Assembly (NCBI GenBank): GCA_030587435.1
Contig: JAUQZC010000164.1
Location: 1-8,999 of the forward strand
DNA length: 8,999 nucleotides
Direction of reading: 5' to 3'
DNA from: Candidatus Baldrarchaeota archaeon
GTDB taxonomy: Archaea > Asgardarchaeota > Baldrarchaeia > Baldrarchaeales > DXJG01
Part shown: in pieces, positions 1 to 6,221 of the stretch
Layout of the letters: each line of letters begins with the position of its first letter
Position numbering within the stretch: the stretch's first letter is position 1
Program-made: the position numbers and the translations under genes
Notes under the pieces: generated by a model
Told to the model about the DNA's origin: nothing
The model's database searches: none
What the model saw: only the letters and a program-made list of their open reading frames with translations

Positions 1-347
1 GTAGGGAAGTTATCATAGTGGTCGACTCAAGTAAACTATCAAGTAGACTTGGAGTGCTTAAACCTGTTCCAGTTGAAGTCATACCATGTGCATTACCCTT
101 TGTATTGAAGTCTCTTAAAGCACTTGGTGCAGCTCCGAAGCTTAGGGAAGCTCAAATGAAAAACGGACCCATTATAACAGATAATGGAAACTTTATAGTT
201 GATGCAAAGTTTAAGTCCATACCTGATGCTGAACAGCTTGAAAATTCCATCAACATGATTCCAGGAGTTATTGAAAACGGAATTTTCCCAGGCAAGAGAA
301 TAAGCAAAGTGTTTATAGGCGAGGGGAAAAGAGTTAAAATATTGTAA
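1..347 (+). CDS. rpiA: Ribose-5-phosphate isomerase A, C-terminal part (5'-partial)
   Basis: This is the end of a gene that begins before the window. The frame is open from base 3, reading REVIIVVDSSKL, so the in-frame GTG at 18 is not the start. RpiA interconverts ribose-5-phosphate and ribulose-5-phosphate in the cytoplasm; archaea often use it to supply ribose for nucleotides through the reverse RuMP or pentose phosphate route. The visible 115 residues carry family hallmarks: the VDSSKL segment followed by PVPVEV, the LREA segment, the ITDNGNFIVD block typical of RpiA, and the PGVIENGIF segment near the C-terminus. The protein ends normally in KRVKIL with a TAA stop, at the usual place for the family, so the gene looks intact at this end. 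Nothing downstream appears co-transcribed, because the next 1.6 kb is degenerate. Confidence 0.93.
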   Translation, partial: REVIIVVDSSKLSSRLGVLKPVPVEVIPCALPFVLKSLKALGAAPKLREAQMKNGPIITDNGNFIVDAKFKSIPDAEQLENSINMIPGVIENGIFPGKRISKVFIGEGKRVKIL

Positions 348-350
348 ACC

Positions 351-661
351 CAAAAGCGATATCATGGATATTTACAGTATATGGTTGAGCACATCCCATT
401 TAAAAGCGACAGCATTCACTTTATAAGCTCTGCCGCAGAGTTTAGAGTAGCATTTAACAGACATGTCCTCCCTATTTTGGCATACTACTTGTTGAAGGTG
501 ATATAGAAATTGTTGAGCGTACAAGGAGGGATGAGTACGTCAAGGAGATTAGAGTTGTTAAATGAATACCAGGCCGAAACTATGAAGTAATCCGTAGAGA
601 CAAAGTGGGGAAGGGAATCACTAAGGTCATAGGGCTCTCAAAGGAGCTGAGCAAGATGGAT
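351..661 (+). pseudogene. Frameshifted relic of an unidentified protein gene
   Basis: This gene-poor stretch contains protein-like sequence split over two frames. One frame reads through about 380-506, including MVEHIPFKSDSIHF and AEFRVAFNRHVLPIL, and then stops. A second frame opens at 482 with ILLVEGDIEIVERTRRDEY and VKEIRVVK. It hits TGA at 563, continues as IPGRNYEVIRRDKVGKG and ITKVIGLSKELSKMD, and stops again at 662. Further stops follow at 701 and 746. The second frame is the same frame as the AAA+ relic starting at 779. The charged, alternating composition looks like former coding sequence rather than random translation, but I do not recognise the family. It could also be chance open frames in A-rich DNA. 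I see no RNA gene or promoter of note between 348 and 778. Confidence 0.3.
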
Positions 662-778
662 TAGAGAATAGCGGAAAACAATGTCCCGTCTCGATTAGCT
701 TAGGTGTATGATGAAGAGTGTTTGGATCGATATTTTTGTATCTAAAGCTTTAGAGTAATATGTGAGAGGGGCAGAAGA

Positions 779-1396
779 ATGATGGAAAAAGCATTTGAGA
801 TAGGTATAAGCGAGCTCAAAGAATTTATCGTGTATCATTATCTAAATTCCCCCAGAGTTGATAAGTATAGGAGGATACGTCCTTTACTACTATGGAGCGA
901 GTCGTCTGTCGAAAAAACCTTGATTTATTCAGTTGTAAAACAACTTGCTAAAGCCCTCAAAAAAGAAGTTATACTGCTAAACGACCACAATATCGACATT
1001 GTTGAGAGGAACCCTGAGAATTATTTCGTTTTACATGTTTTCAAACTTTCAAGCGTTACACCAGAAGACTTTATCGGGTACTTGAAGGACAAAGGAGAAT
1101 ATGTAGAACGTGAGCTTCCTCGAACATGGTATGTTCTAAGTAATCCCAAGGTGCATGGGATACTTTTCTTAGATGAAATAACGGACATTAAAAATAATAC
1201 GGTGCGGAGAAGTACCTATCAAATTCTCTATGACCACATGATTGAATGGATGCCTTTATCACCAAATGTTCTTGTAGTGTGTGCGGGATCTAAACGGCCA
1301 TTACCTGCATCACTGGTGAGCAGGTTATCGATTATCTTTTTGAAGAAAACCCCGCCATCTGAATTCACATCACGGTTGCCAAGAAACAAGAAGTAA
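779..1396 (+). pseudogene. Decayed MoxR-like AAA+ ATPase
   Basis: The 205-residue frame has the outline of a MoxR-type AAA+ ATPase, a family of chaperone-like ATPases often paired with VWA-domain proteins. The Walker B motif GILFLDE is at residues 127-133. Before it is the MoxR-like segment LSSVTPEDFIG, and after it come a helix rich in Y/I/L and the sensor-1 strand VLVVCAGSKRP. PASLVSRL follows, matching the usual P-x-L-x-x-R region. However, the P-loop expected at residues 40-47 reads SESSVEKT, lacking the glycines of GxxGxGKT, and the sensor-1 Asn is Ser. After the TAA at 1394 the same frame continues with protein-like sequence (KFSDAYLGKSVAMEEIL) through stops at 1484 and 1529 until 1685, so the C-terminus is probably lost by point mutation. 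The start ATG has a good ribosome-binding site (GAGAGGGG at 763-770). A repurposed short protein is possible, but a dead gene is more likely. No VWA partner is visible. Confidence 0.6.
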
Positions 1397-1751
1397 AAGT
1401 TTTCAGACGCTTACCTTGGAAAGAGTGTAGCGATGGAGGAGATCTTGAGAAATTTGTCACTATACAAGAAGCTAAATTACGAGTAAAATTACCTTGACAA
1501 CTCAGGTAGTGTTCTACCTCGCTACCAGTAGTATCAAAATGTGGAGAACTTCAAAATAACACTTGAAAGAGTGCGGCCTATCATAGTGATGCTAAACTTG
1601 CACACAGCTTGTCATGATGCGCAATATACAGTCAGAAATAGAAATAATGTACGTAACGCAAAAGTCTTAACTTTGCGAATCTGCTGACACATTTCCAATT
1701 GATAACAAGCATTTTTAAGGAAGGTGTTTAGGGTTTGTAGGAAAGGGTATA

Positions 1752-1850
1752 ACAAGGAATTTAGGGAAAACTCGGTCAAAGGAGAAATATAAGGTCAGCA
1801 AGACAACCATTTGTCACTGGATTGACAGGTATAGTGAAAAACCTAAGTAG
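1752..1850 (+). pseudogene. Transposase-like helix-turn-helix fragment
   Basis: This short open frame ends in VSKTTICHWIDRYSEKPK, followed by TAG. The pattern V-S-x-T-T-I-x-x-W-I-x-x-Y resembles the recognition helix of N-terminal HTH domains in archaeal transposases such as those of the IS6 type. No DDE catalytic domain is found downstream; the sequence to 1920 is broken by stops in all frames. I treat it as a possible insertion-sequence relic within the decayed zone. The rest of 1397-1986 contains the broken continuation of the AAA+ gene to about 1687 and no other gene that I can support. Confidence 0.25.
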
Positions 1851-1921
1851 GAAAATTAGCACTCTTGTGAACCGTTACATTAGGAACGCTAGCTGTCTGT
1901 GCAAAATCTATTGAGGAAATA

Positions 1922-1960
1922 ATTGGGAAGGTTTCTCCATAGAGAAAGTGCTTTCCCAAT
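1922..1960. repeat. Hairpin-forming inverted repeat upstream of the MBF1 gene
   Basis: The arms ATTGGGAAG (1922-1930) and CTTTCCCAAT (1951-1960) pair with a single extra T. Inside them TTTCTC (1932-1937) pairs perfectly with GAGAAA (1942-1947) around a CATA loop. The hairpin lies 50 bases before the ATG of the MBF1-TFE operon, at the right border of the decayed zone. It may be a terminator insulating the operon, an operator, or the end of a mobile-element relic; the sequence does not decide between these. Confidence 0.5.
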
Positions 1961-2010
1961 AATGCTAAACTTCATTTAGTGAAAACTTGGAAATTATTAT
2001 AAGCGGTAAA

Positions 2011-2541
2011 ATGGAATGCGAAATCTGTGGCTCCCCAATAAAAGGCTCTCCCAAATATGTTTTAATTGGAGGCGCGAAATTAGCTGTATGTAGCAGATGC
2101 GCCAAATATGGCACTATAATTCAAAAAGAGGAGAGATCAGAGACCCGCCAGCGCGCATCTTACAGTAAACCTAACTTGCCTCCACTGTATACCATAGCTA
2201 AGCGTGCACGTGTACGACGCATATCTAAAGAGAGTGGGGAAGAGTATGAGATAGTAGAAGGATATGGTGAGGTCATAAAAAGGGCACGTGAAAACATGGG
2301 TCTAAGCATAGAAGAACTTGCAAGCATGGTTGGTGAGAAGGCTTCTCTCATAAGCAAAATCGAAAGAGAGAAAATTGTCCCATCAATAAATCTAGCAAGG
2401 AAGTTGGAGCGCCTACTACATATCAAGTTAATATCTCCCCGAGATGAGGTATATCCTAAAGTAGAAACCGGCAAAGAAAAGTTCACGTTAACGATAGCAG
2501 ACATAGTAGAGTTTAAAAGCAGTAAGAGAAGTGAAAAGTAA
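2011..2541 (+). CDS. Multiprotein bridging factor 1 family protein (zinc ribbon + Cro/C1 HTH)
   Basis: This 176-residue protein has an N-terminal zinc ribbon (C3-x2-C6 and C27-x2-C30, in MECEICGSPI and AVCSRCAKYG), a basic linker, and a Cro/C1-type helix-turn-helix at about residues 84-140 (IKRARENMGLSIEELA, then LISKIEREKIVPS). This is the arrangement of archaeal MBF1, a DNA-associated or ribosome-associated cytoplasmic protein homologous to the eukaryotic coactivator. I chose the ATG at 2011 because homologues begin immediately before the first CxxC; a TTG at 1987 would add eight residues and has no better ribosome-binding site. The stop codon directly abuts the ATG of the TFE gene, indicating co-transcription and a likely link to basal transcription. 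The C-terminal tail after residue 140 is charged and probably flexible. The domain assignment is secure; the exact cellular role in archaea is less settled. Confidence 0.88.
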   Translation: MECEICGSPIKGSPKYVLIGGAKLAVCSRCAKYGTIIQKEERSETRQRASYSKPNLPPLYTIAKRARVRRISKESGEEYEIVEGYGEVIKRARENMGLSIEELASMVGEKASLISKIEREKIVPSINLARKLERLLHIKLISPRDEVYPKVETGKEKFTLTIADIVEFKSSKRSEK

Positions 2542-3054
2542 ATGTCGAGTATAGAGCCACCATTGAAGTATGATAAATCATTCTTCGAATACGTAAGAAA
2601 ATTTAGCGGAGAAAATGGAGTTAAAATCGTAAAGCAGCTTATAAAAAGAAAAGAGATGACTGATGAAGAGCTATCAAATAGAACAGGCATCCCATTAAAC
2701 ATTGTCAGGAGAACTCTATCGATTCTACTCGAACACTCGATAGTGGCATACAGAGTTGAACCCGGTGAAAAGGCGGGATGGTTCACATACTATTGGAGAC
2801 TCGACGTGGAGAATATGATGGCTAACATAAAGGTGCGTAAAAAATGGGTTATAGAAAAATTGAAAACCAGACTTGAACATGAGAAAAACAACATTTTCTT
2901 TAAATGCCCAGCGCATCCACATGTGAGAATGACTCTTGACGAGGCCATGCAAGAAGACTTTAAATGCCCAGAGTGTGGTTCACTCCTCATACAAGATGAC
3001 AACCAGAAGATAATAAAGAAGTTGGAGCAAATTCTAAGTGAAGTCAAGGAATAG
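2542..3054 (+). CDS. tfe: Transcription factor E, alpha subunit (TFIIE-alpha homologue)
   Basis: This 170-residue protein has the two domains of archaeal TFE. An N-terminal extended winged helix (about residues 10-90, with MTDEELSNRTGIPLNIVRR as the recognition segment and YYWRLD as the closing strand) is followed by a helical linker (about 95-116) and a C-terminal zinc ribbon (about 119-150). TFE joins the TBP/TFB/RNA polymerase pre-initiation complex and helps promoter opening through contacts with the polymerase clamp. The second zinc knuckle is a normal C142-x2-C145, but the first is C122-P-A-H125 with another His at 127, so a histidine seems to replace the usual cysteine. A 14-bp direct repeat (2898-2911 and 2958-2971) encodes the F-K-C-P of both knuckles. 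The ATG follows the preceding stop with no gap. The next gene begins within a few bases of this stop. Length is normal for the family. Confidence 0.93.
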   Translation: MSSIEPPLKYDKSFFEYVRKFSGENGVKIVKQLIKRKEMTDEELSNRTGIPLNIVRRTLSILLEHSIVAYRVEPGEKAGWFTYYWRLDVENMMANIKVRKKWVIEKLKTRLEHEKNNIFFKCPAHPHVRMTLDEAMQEDFKCPECGSLLIQDDNQKIIKKLEQILSEVKE

Positions 3055-3058
3055 AAAT

Positions 3059-3775
3059 GTGAAGATACTACTTAAGGTGTTTTCAGGGAAAAGATACTTC
3101 AACAGGATACTTTCGATGCTCTATGTTTACCTAATGAAAAGCTTGAGAGGATTGAGAGTTGATATTGATAAAATGTATATTGACAATGAGAAGTGGGTTA
3201 ACATTGAACTTAGTGGAGCTGACGCTCGCATTTCAACGAGATACCTCGATAAGATGATAGGAATAGTCAAGGATATAAGTTATCTAGATTCAGATATACG
3301 ACGTGGATACATTACTGGAAAGCATAGAAACTGTCTAGTAGTCGACTTGGGTCTTCTTAACAAAGGCAAGTACATGATAGGAATTCTAAAAGAGGATTCT
3401 CTTAAAAAGACGTTCAAGGGGAACTCTAGGAAAATTGTTAACATGTTGTCCAAGTGTAAACATGTTGGATTGAATTTCATACTGGATGATGTAGATCATG
3501 ACAAAAATATAGTGAATCTTTCTCTGTCAGGTGAAACACTTGCTTTAGCCAAGGAATGGCTAGATACCAGAAGCAGGAAAATTCTATTTTCAGGGTTATC
3601 TAAGCCAAAACTGCTTAATATACTTAGAAACATCAACATTCCAAAGAGAGATTATAGGCTTCTAATGTTTTCCCCCATCGAAGGGGAAATAGTCATCTTC
3701 AACGAGAGAGTAGCTGGAAGGATAAACTATGAGATAAGGAAAAGGGCTCCGGGAATAATAGTTGAAGTATTTTAG
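3059..3775 (+). CDS. DUF2110-like conserved archaeal protein
   Basis: This is a protein of about 238 residues in the third position of the MBF1-TFE operon. I recognise it mainly by context and general character. Archaeal tfe genes are commonly followed by a DUF2110 family gene of about this size, and this protein starts with a strand-like VKILLKVF and contains ISGE/LSGE-type segments (NIELSGADARIS, VNLSLSGETLAL). It has no signal peptide or membrane span and is likely cytoplasmic. It has no known biochemical activity; a role linked to transcription is inferred only from the operon. Two GTG starts are possible. I prefer 3059, which has AAGGA about eight bases upstream and lies just after the tfe stop. 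The alternative at 3038 adds seven residues and overlaps tfe by 17 bases. The gene ends two bases before the antisense tRNA-Val. Confidence 0.6.
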   Translation: MKILLKVFSGKRYFNRILSMLYVYLMKSLRGLRVDIDKMYIDNEKWVNIELSGADARISTRYLDKMIGIVKDISYLDSDIRRGYITGKHRNCLVVDLGLLNKGKYMIGILKEDSLKKTFKGNSRKIVNMLSKCKHVGLNFILDDVDHDKNIVNLSLSGETLALAKEWLDTRSRKILFSGLSKPKLLNILRNINIPKRDYRLLMFSPIEGEIVIFNERVAGRINYEIRKRAPGIIVEVF

Positions 3776-3777
3776 GA

Positions 3778-3854
3778 TGGTGGGCCCGCTGGGATTTGAA
3801 CCCAGGACCTCCACCTCGTAAGGGTGGCGTCCTACCGGGCTAGACGACGGGCCC
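3778..3854 (-). tRNA. tRNA-Val (anticodon TAC), CCA encoded
   Basis: On the - strand a full cloverleaf folds: acceptor GGGCCCG/CGGGCCC, D-arm with AGCCCGGTAGG, anticodon stem CCACC/GGTGG around the loop CTTACGA (anticodon TAC, valine), five-base variable loop, T-arm CTGGG-TTCAAAT-CCCAG, and discriminator A followed by an encoded CCA. There is no intron. The gene is convergent with the DUF2110-like gene, with only two bases between the two 3' ends. Confidence 0.97.
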
Positions 3855-3883
3855 CTTTCCCATCTAATAGATAGTTTAACCTA

Positions 3884-3897
3884 AATTAATTAAATAA
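3884..3897 (-). promoter_or_regulatory. Probable TATA element for tRNA-Val
   Basis: The - strand is AT-rich (TTTAATTAATTT) about 30-43 bases upstream of the mature 5' end of tRNA-Val, the spacing expected for an archaeal TATA box. Several overlapping registers are possible. Confidence 0.35.
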
Positions 3898-3978
3898 ACG
3901 TTAACAATAGTCGAAAACAAGCCTCATCCCTACTTTAGTGCCCTAAAATGAAACGATGAAATAAATCATATAATTAAA

Positions 3979-3988
3979 CTTTATTAAA
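3979..3988 (+). promoter_or_regulatory. Probable TATA box for the Lrp-like regulator
   Basis: CTTTATTAAA is centred near 3984. An archaeal start site about 26 bases downstream would fall near 4010 and leave a leader of about 35 nt before the ATG at 4045. The whole intergenic stretch is AT-rich, so other registers are possible. Confidence 0.35.
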
Positions 3989-4044
3989 AAATTGCAACAC
4001 ATATTAAGTGAAAATACAAGAAATTTAATTTGAAGGCGATTGAA

Positions 4045-5178
4045 ATGACACTTGATGCAAGCCTCATAAAACTAATTGAGGCTGTTAGAATACAAGGCCC
4101 TAGAAACTGTTCAGCTCTTTCCAAGCTTACAGGCATACCTGTAGAAACTATACGCTATAGATTGAAAAACATGTTCGTAAACAGGGGATTAGTTATTCAC
4201 CTCCAGATTCATCATGCAAAGCTAGGTTTGGCTAGAGTATGGGCTCATCTATCCTTTAAAAAAGATTTTATTGAGTATTCCACTCAGGTTATGAGGACGT
4301 TAGCTGAAAAGGGTTTCTTAACGTTCTTCGGCTACTCCCTTCCAAACAGAGATTACATATCACTATTTGCTGTTCCATTCAAGCATGTAAGAGGACTTGC
4401 AGAAGTCTTTTCCACACTTAAAGAATATGGAATTTTAAATGATTTCTCTCTTAGAAAAATGGATTGGATAAAAGTATTCTCTACAAACCCTAGATACTTT
4501 AATTTCAAAGACGGAAAGTGGCATATAGACTGGAATAATCTGCACTCCAATCTAGGAATATTGGAAGATTGTAGTCCACTACATGCTGACACTAAGATCG
4601 ACGATCTTGACATACTTATCATAAAGGAGCTACAGAAGGATCCTATGCAGTCACTATCAAGTATAGCGAAGACCTTGGGAGTGGATCCAAAGGTAGCTAG
4701 ATACCATTATACAAATCACATTCTCAAAAATAACATCATCCTAGGATACATAGTCCATTGGCATAGTCACATTGACACGTGTATTAATCATCGATTTGCA
4801 AGCATCGCCGTTAAAGTCACGGACCTAGCTCTAAAGGACATTTACCCGCTTCTACAAGCTTTTGAAAGGATACCATTCATAAACTTTGTAGCTTTTTCCA
4901 AAGAGAAAAATACTCTCCTCGCATATGCCTTAATGCCATCATCACACTACATGGATACACTCTTTTACATAGTACATCATGTACTTTCCCCGAAGATGAA
5001 CTATGATATTCACACAATAGATGTAACTTCATCTAGGGTCTATTCAATACCCTATGAGCACTTCTCCAACGGTAAGTGGGTGTTTAATAAGTACACCATA
5101 TTGGAGAGCATACTGGAGTGTGTTGAAGAAGTAACAAAAATAAGGGGTGGTTGGATTAATCACAATTCAGGAGTTTAG
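4045..5178 (+). CDS. Tandem-duplicated Lrp/AsnC-like winged-helix transcriptional regulator
   Basis: This protein of about 377 residues appears to be two copies of one unit. The first half has an N-terminal winged helix (about residues 5-52, with ALSKLTGIPVETIRYRL), a RAM-like alpha/beta region, and ends with FNFKDGKWHID near 150. The second half repeats this: a winged helix at about 186-240 (DDLDILIIKELQKDP, SIAKTLGVDPKVARYHY), another alpha/beta domain, and an ending HFSNGKWVF. A single Lrp/AsnC protein has about 150 residues and dimerises, so one chain here may supply a pseudo-dimer. It is probably a cytoplasmic DNA-binding regulator; no ligand can be named. I chose ATG 4045, with GAAGG about nine bases upstream; TTG 4030 is an alternative adding five residues. 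The gene stands alone, with its own promoter region and a long inverted repeat downstream. Confidence 0.75.
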   Translation: MTLDASLIKLIEAVRIQGPRNCSALSKLTGIPVETIRYRLKNMFVNRGLVIHLQIHHAKLGLARVWAHLSFKKDFIEYSTQVMRTLAEKGFLTFFGYSLPNRDYISLFAVPFKHVRGLAEVFSTLKEYGILNDFSLRKMDWIKVFSTNPRYFNFKDGKWHIDWNNLHSNLGILEDCSPLHADTKIDDLDILIIKELQKDPMQSLSSIAKTLGVDPKVARYHYTNHILKNNIILGYIVHWHSHIDTCINHRFASIAVKVTDLALKDIYPLLQAFERIPFINFVAFSKEKNTLLAYALMPSSHYMDTLFYIVHHVLSPKMNYDIHTIDVTSSRVYSIPYEHFSNGKWVFNKYTILESILECVEEVTKIRGGWINHNSGV

Positions 5179-5284
5179 TATGGGCACTTTCCGGGTATTT
5201 CGTCACCTATCATTTCGCGCTTAACCCCCTTTCCCCACCGATTTTTTATGTTCAAAATTAGTATCCTCTTCTTTGCCATATAAA

Positions 5285-5333
5285 TTTTTCCTTTTTCACA
5301 AAAATTTTGAATATTTTTTGTGAAAAGGAAAAA
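5285..5333. repeat. Long AT-rich inverted repeat (hairpin)
   Basis: TTTTTCCTTTTTCACAAAAA (5285-5304) faces TTTTTTGTGAAAAGGAAAAA (5314-5333) across a nine-base spacer. The arms are complementary except for one extra T. It lies about 105 bases after the regulator gene and 100 bases before the next start. It could terminate the upstream transcript, since the transcript would carry a stem with U-runs, or it could be an operator. Confidence 0.6.
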
Positions 5334-5363
5334 CAAAGCATTTTAGCATTCTGTAATTACTCC

Positions 5364-5371
5364 CTATAAAG
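5364..5371 (+). promoter_or_regulatory. Probable TATA box for the 5432-5848 gene
   Basis: CTATAAAG is centred near 5367. The predicted start near 5393 gives a leader of about 38 nt that contains the strong ribosome-binding site at 5415-5422. An inverted repeat (GTAGCT 5371-5376 / AGCTAC 5389-5394) lies between the TATA box and the predicted start, where a repressor could act. Confidence 0.4.
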
Positions 5372-5431
5372 TAGCTCCATAAAAGAGTAGCTACTTAAAA
5401 ATGTCAATGATCTTGAGAGGTGTCCCCAAGC

Positions 5432-5848
5432 ATGCTTGAAACGCTTATAAACCTAGTATATTCAAACCTGAATCTGATAATTTTCCTCTCTATACCAATG
5501 GCAATAGGCATTCCACCCATTCTGGCAGTGATCCTAAAGAAAAATGAGGAAGAGAAGTTCATAAGAAAGATCATGGATGAACTTGAGAATAGGGGCTTTG
5601 TTCAGGTTAACGATCCTAGGGAAATTGAGATTATAAAGAAGGCGATCGAATCCGGTGACCTAAGCGATGTGGTAATTCTTGGATCAAGAGTATTCAAGCG
5701 CTCTTACTTGGATAAAATGGTATCCGATATGGTTGAAAAAGCTAGAAAGTTTATATCCTCAAATAGGAATGTTGACCTCGATTCACTGAAGAAGTTTTTA
5801 GAAGTAGATGACATAGACATTCTGGCTATGGTTGTTACAAGGCTGTAG
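5432..5848 (+). CDS. Small single-span membrane-anchored protein of unknown function
   Basis: This 138-residue protein has one hydrophobic segment near its N-terminus (about residues 9-32, LIIFLSIPMAIGIPPILAVI) followed by KKNEEEK and a soluble, charged domain of about 100 residues that ends in DIDILAMVVTRL. The positive residues just after the span suggest that the main domain faces the cytoplasm. The soluble part alternates helical charged stretches (IRKIMDELENRGFVQV, REIEIIKKAIESGDLSD); I do not recognise a family. The ATG at 5432 is chosen because GAGAGGTG at 5415-5422, a near-ideal Shine-Dalgarno match, lies about nine bases upstream. The GTG at 5420 is inside that site and is unlikely to be used. 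The gene is monocistronic, with a T-rich stretch after the stop and an antisense tRNA-Ser downstream. Confidence 0.72.
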   Translation: MLETLINLVYSNLNLIIFLSIPMAIGIPPILAVILKKNEEEKFIRKIMDELENRGFVQVNDPREIEIIKKAIESGDLSDVVILGSRVFKRSYLDKMVSDMVEKARKFISSNRNVDLDSLKKFLEVDDIDILAMVVTRL

Positions 5849-5863
5849 CTGCTGCATCCTATA

Positions 5864-5885
5864 CAAATATTTTTTGAAAAATTTC
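5864..5885. terminator. Probable shared oligo-T terminator between convergent genes
   Basis: ATATTTTTTG on the + strand follows the small membrane protein gene, and TTTTTC on the - strand follows the 3' end of tRNA-Ser. Oligo-T runs of this kind terminate transcription in archaea. No clear stem precedes either run. Confidence 0.35.
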
Positions 5886-5903
5886 CAGCTCGTATTCTCA
5901 GGG

Positions 5904-5988
5904 CGCCGGGGGCGGGATTTGAACCCGCGCGGCCGTTACGGCCACGGGCTTAGCAGGCCCGCTCCCTACCGGGCTAGGAGACCCCGGC
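5904..5988 (-). tRNA. tRNA-Ser (anticodon GCT), long variable arm, CCA not encoded
   Basis: On the - strand: acceptor GCCGGGG/CCCCGGC, D-arm with CTAGCCCGGTAGGGA, anticodon stem CGGGC/GCCCG around CTGCTAA (anticodon GCT, serine AGY codons), a class II variable arm built from GGCCGTAACGGCC, T-arm GCGGG-TTCAAAT-CCCGC, and discriminator G as expected for tRNA-Ser. The bases after the discriminator are CCC, so CCA must be added post-transcriptionally. There is no intron. Confidence 0.97.
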
Positions 5989-6058
5989 TCTCTTTAACTT
6001 CCTGTGCAACTTCCATTATAGAAAATCTGTATGAGAACTTAATTAATGTTTAAACAAA

Positions 6059-6066
6059 TTTATTTA
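6059..6066 (+). promoter_or_regulatory. Probable TATA box for tRNA-Thr
   Basis: TTTATTTA lies 35-42 bases upstream of the mature 5' end of tRNA-Thr. The AT-rich stretch around 6040-6060 probably also serves the divergent tRNA-Ser. Confidence 0.4.
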
Positions 6067-6100
6067 CGGTACTCCTGATAATTCTCTTAAGGACGCAATT

Positions 6101-6177
6101 GCCCCCGTAGCCTAGCCCGGTAAGGCGTCGGCCTTGTAAGCCGAAGATCCCGGGTTCAAATCCCGGCGGGGGCTCCA
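6101..6177 (+). tRNA. tRNA-Thr (anticodon TGT), CCA encoded
   Basis: Acceptor GCCCCCG/CGGGGGC, D-arm with CCTAGCCCGGTAAGGC, anticodon stem TCGGC/GCCGA around CTTGTAA (anticodon TGT, threonine), variable loop AGATC, T-arm CCGGG-TTCAAAT-CCCGG, discriminator T and encoded CCA at 6175-6177. There is no intron. Confidence 0.97.
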
Positions 6178-6192
6178 ATATTATCAGCCCCA

Positions 6193-6221
6193 TAGACCAG
6201 TCTAGAGGCGTGTGTGCCTCT
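6193..6221. terminator. Adjacent small hairpins between tRNA-Thr and the convergent surface-protein gene
   Basis: TAGAC-CA-GTCTA (6193-6204) overlaps by one base with AGAGGC-GTGTGT-GCCTCT (6204-6221). The second hairpin sits directly after the stop codon of the - strand gene. There is no strong T-run, so a terminator or 3'-end stabilising role is only a suggestion. Confidence 0.35.

Noticed and set aside
2160..2786. Long - strand open frame of 208 codons
   Set aside because: It lies antisense to MBF1 and tfe, which have clear domains and start sites; the translation is Ser/Leu-rich with no recognisable motif.
1922..5333. Possible CRISPR or tandem repeat arrays
   Set aside because: The inverted repeats are single copies at unrelated places; no regularly spaced direct repeats were seen anywhere in the window.
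5832..6053. Open frame of 73 codons on the + strand
   Set aside because: Most of it is the antisense of tRNA-Ser (the RGRDLNPRG-type string is a typical translation of a reversed T-arm), so it is not a gene.
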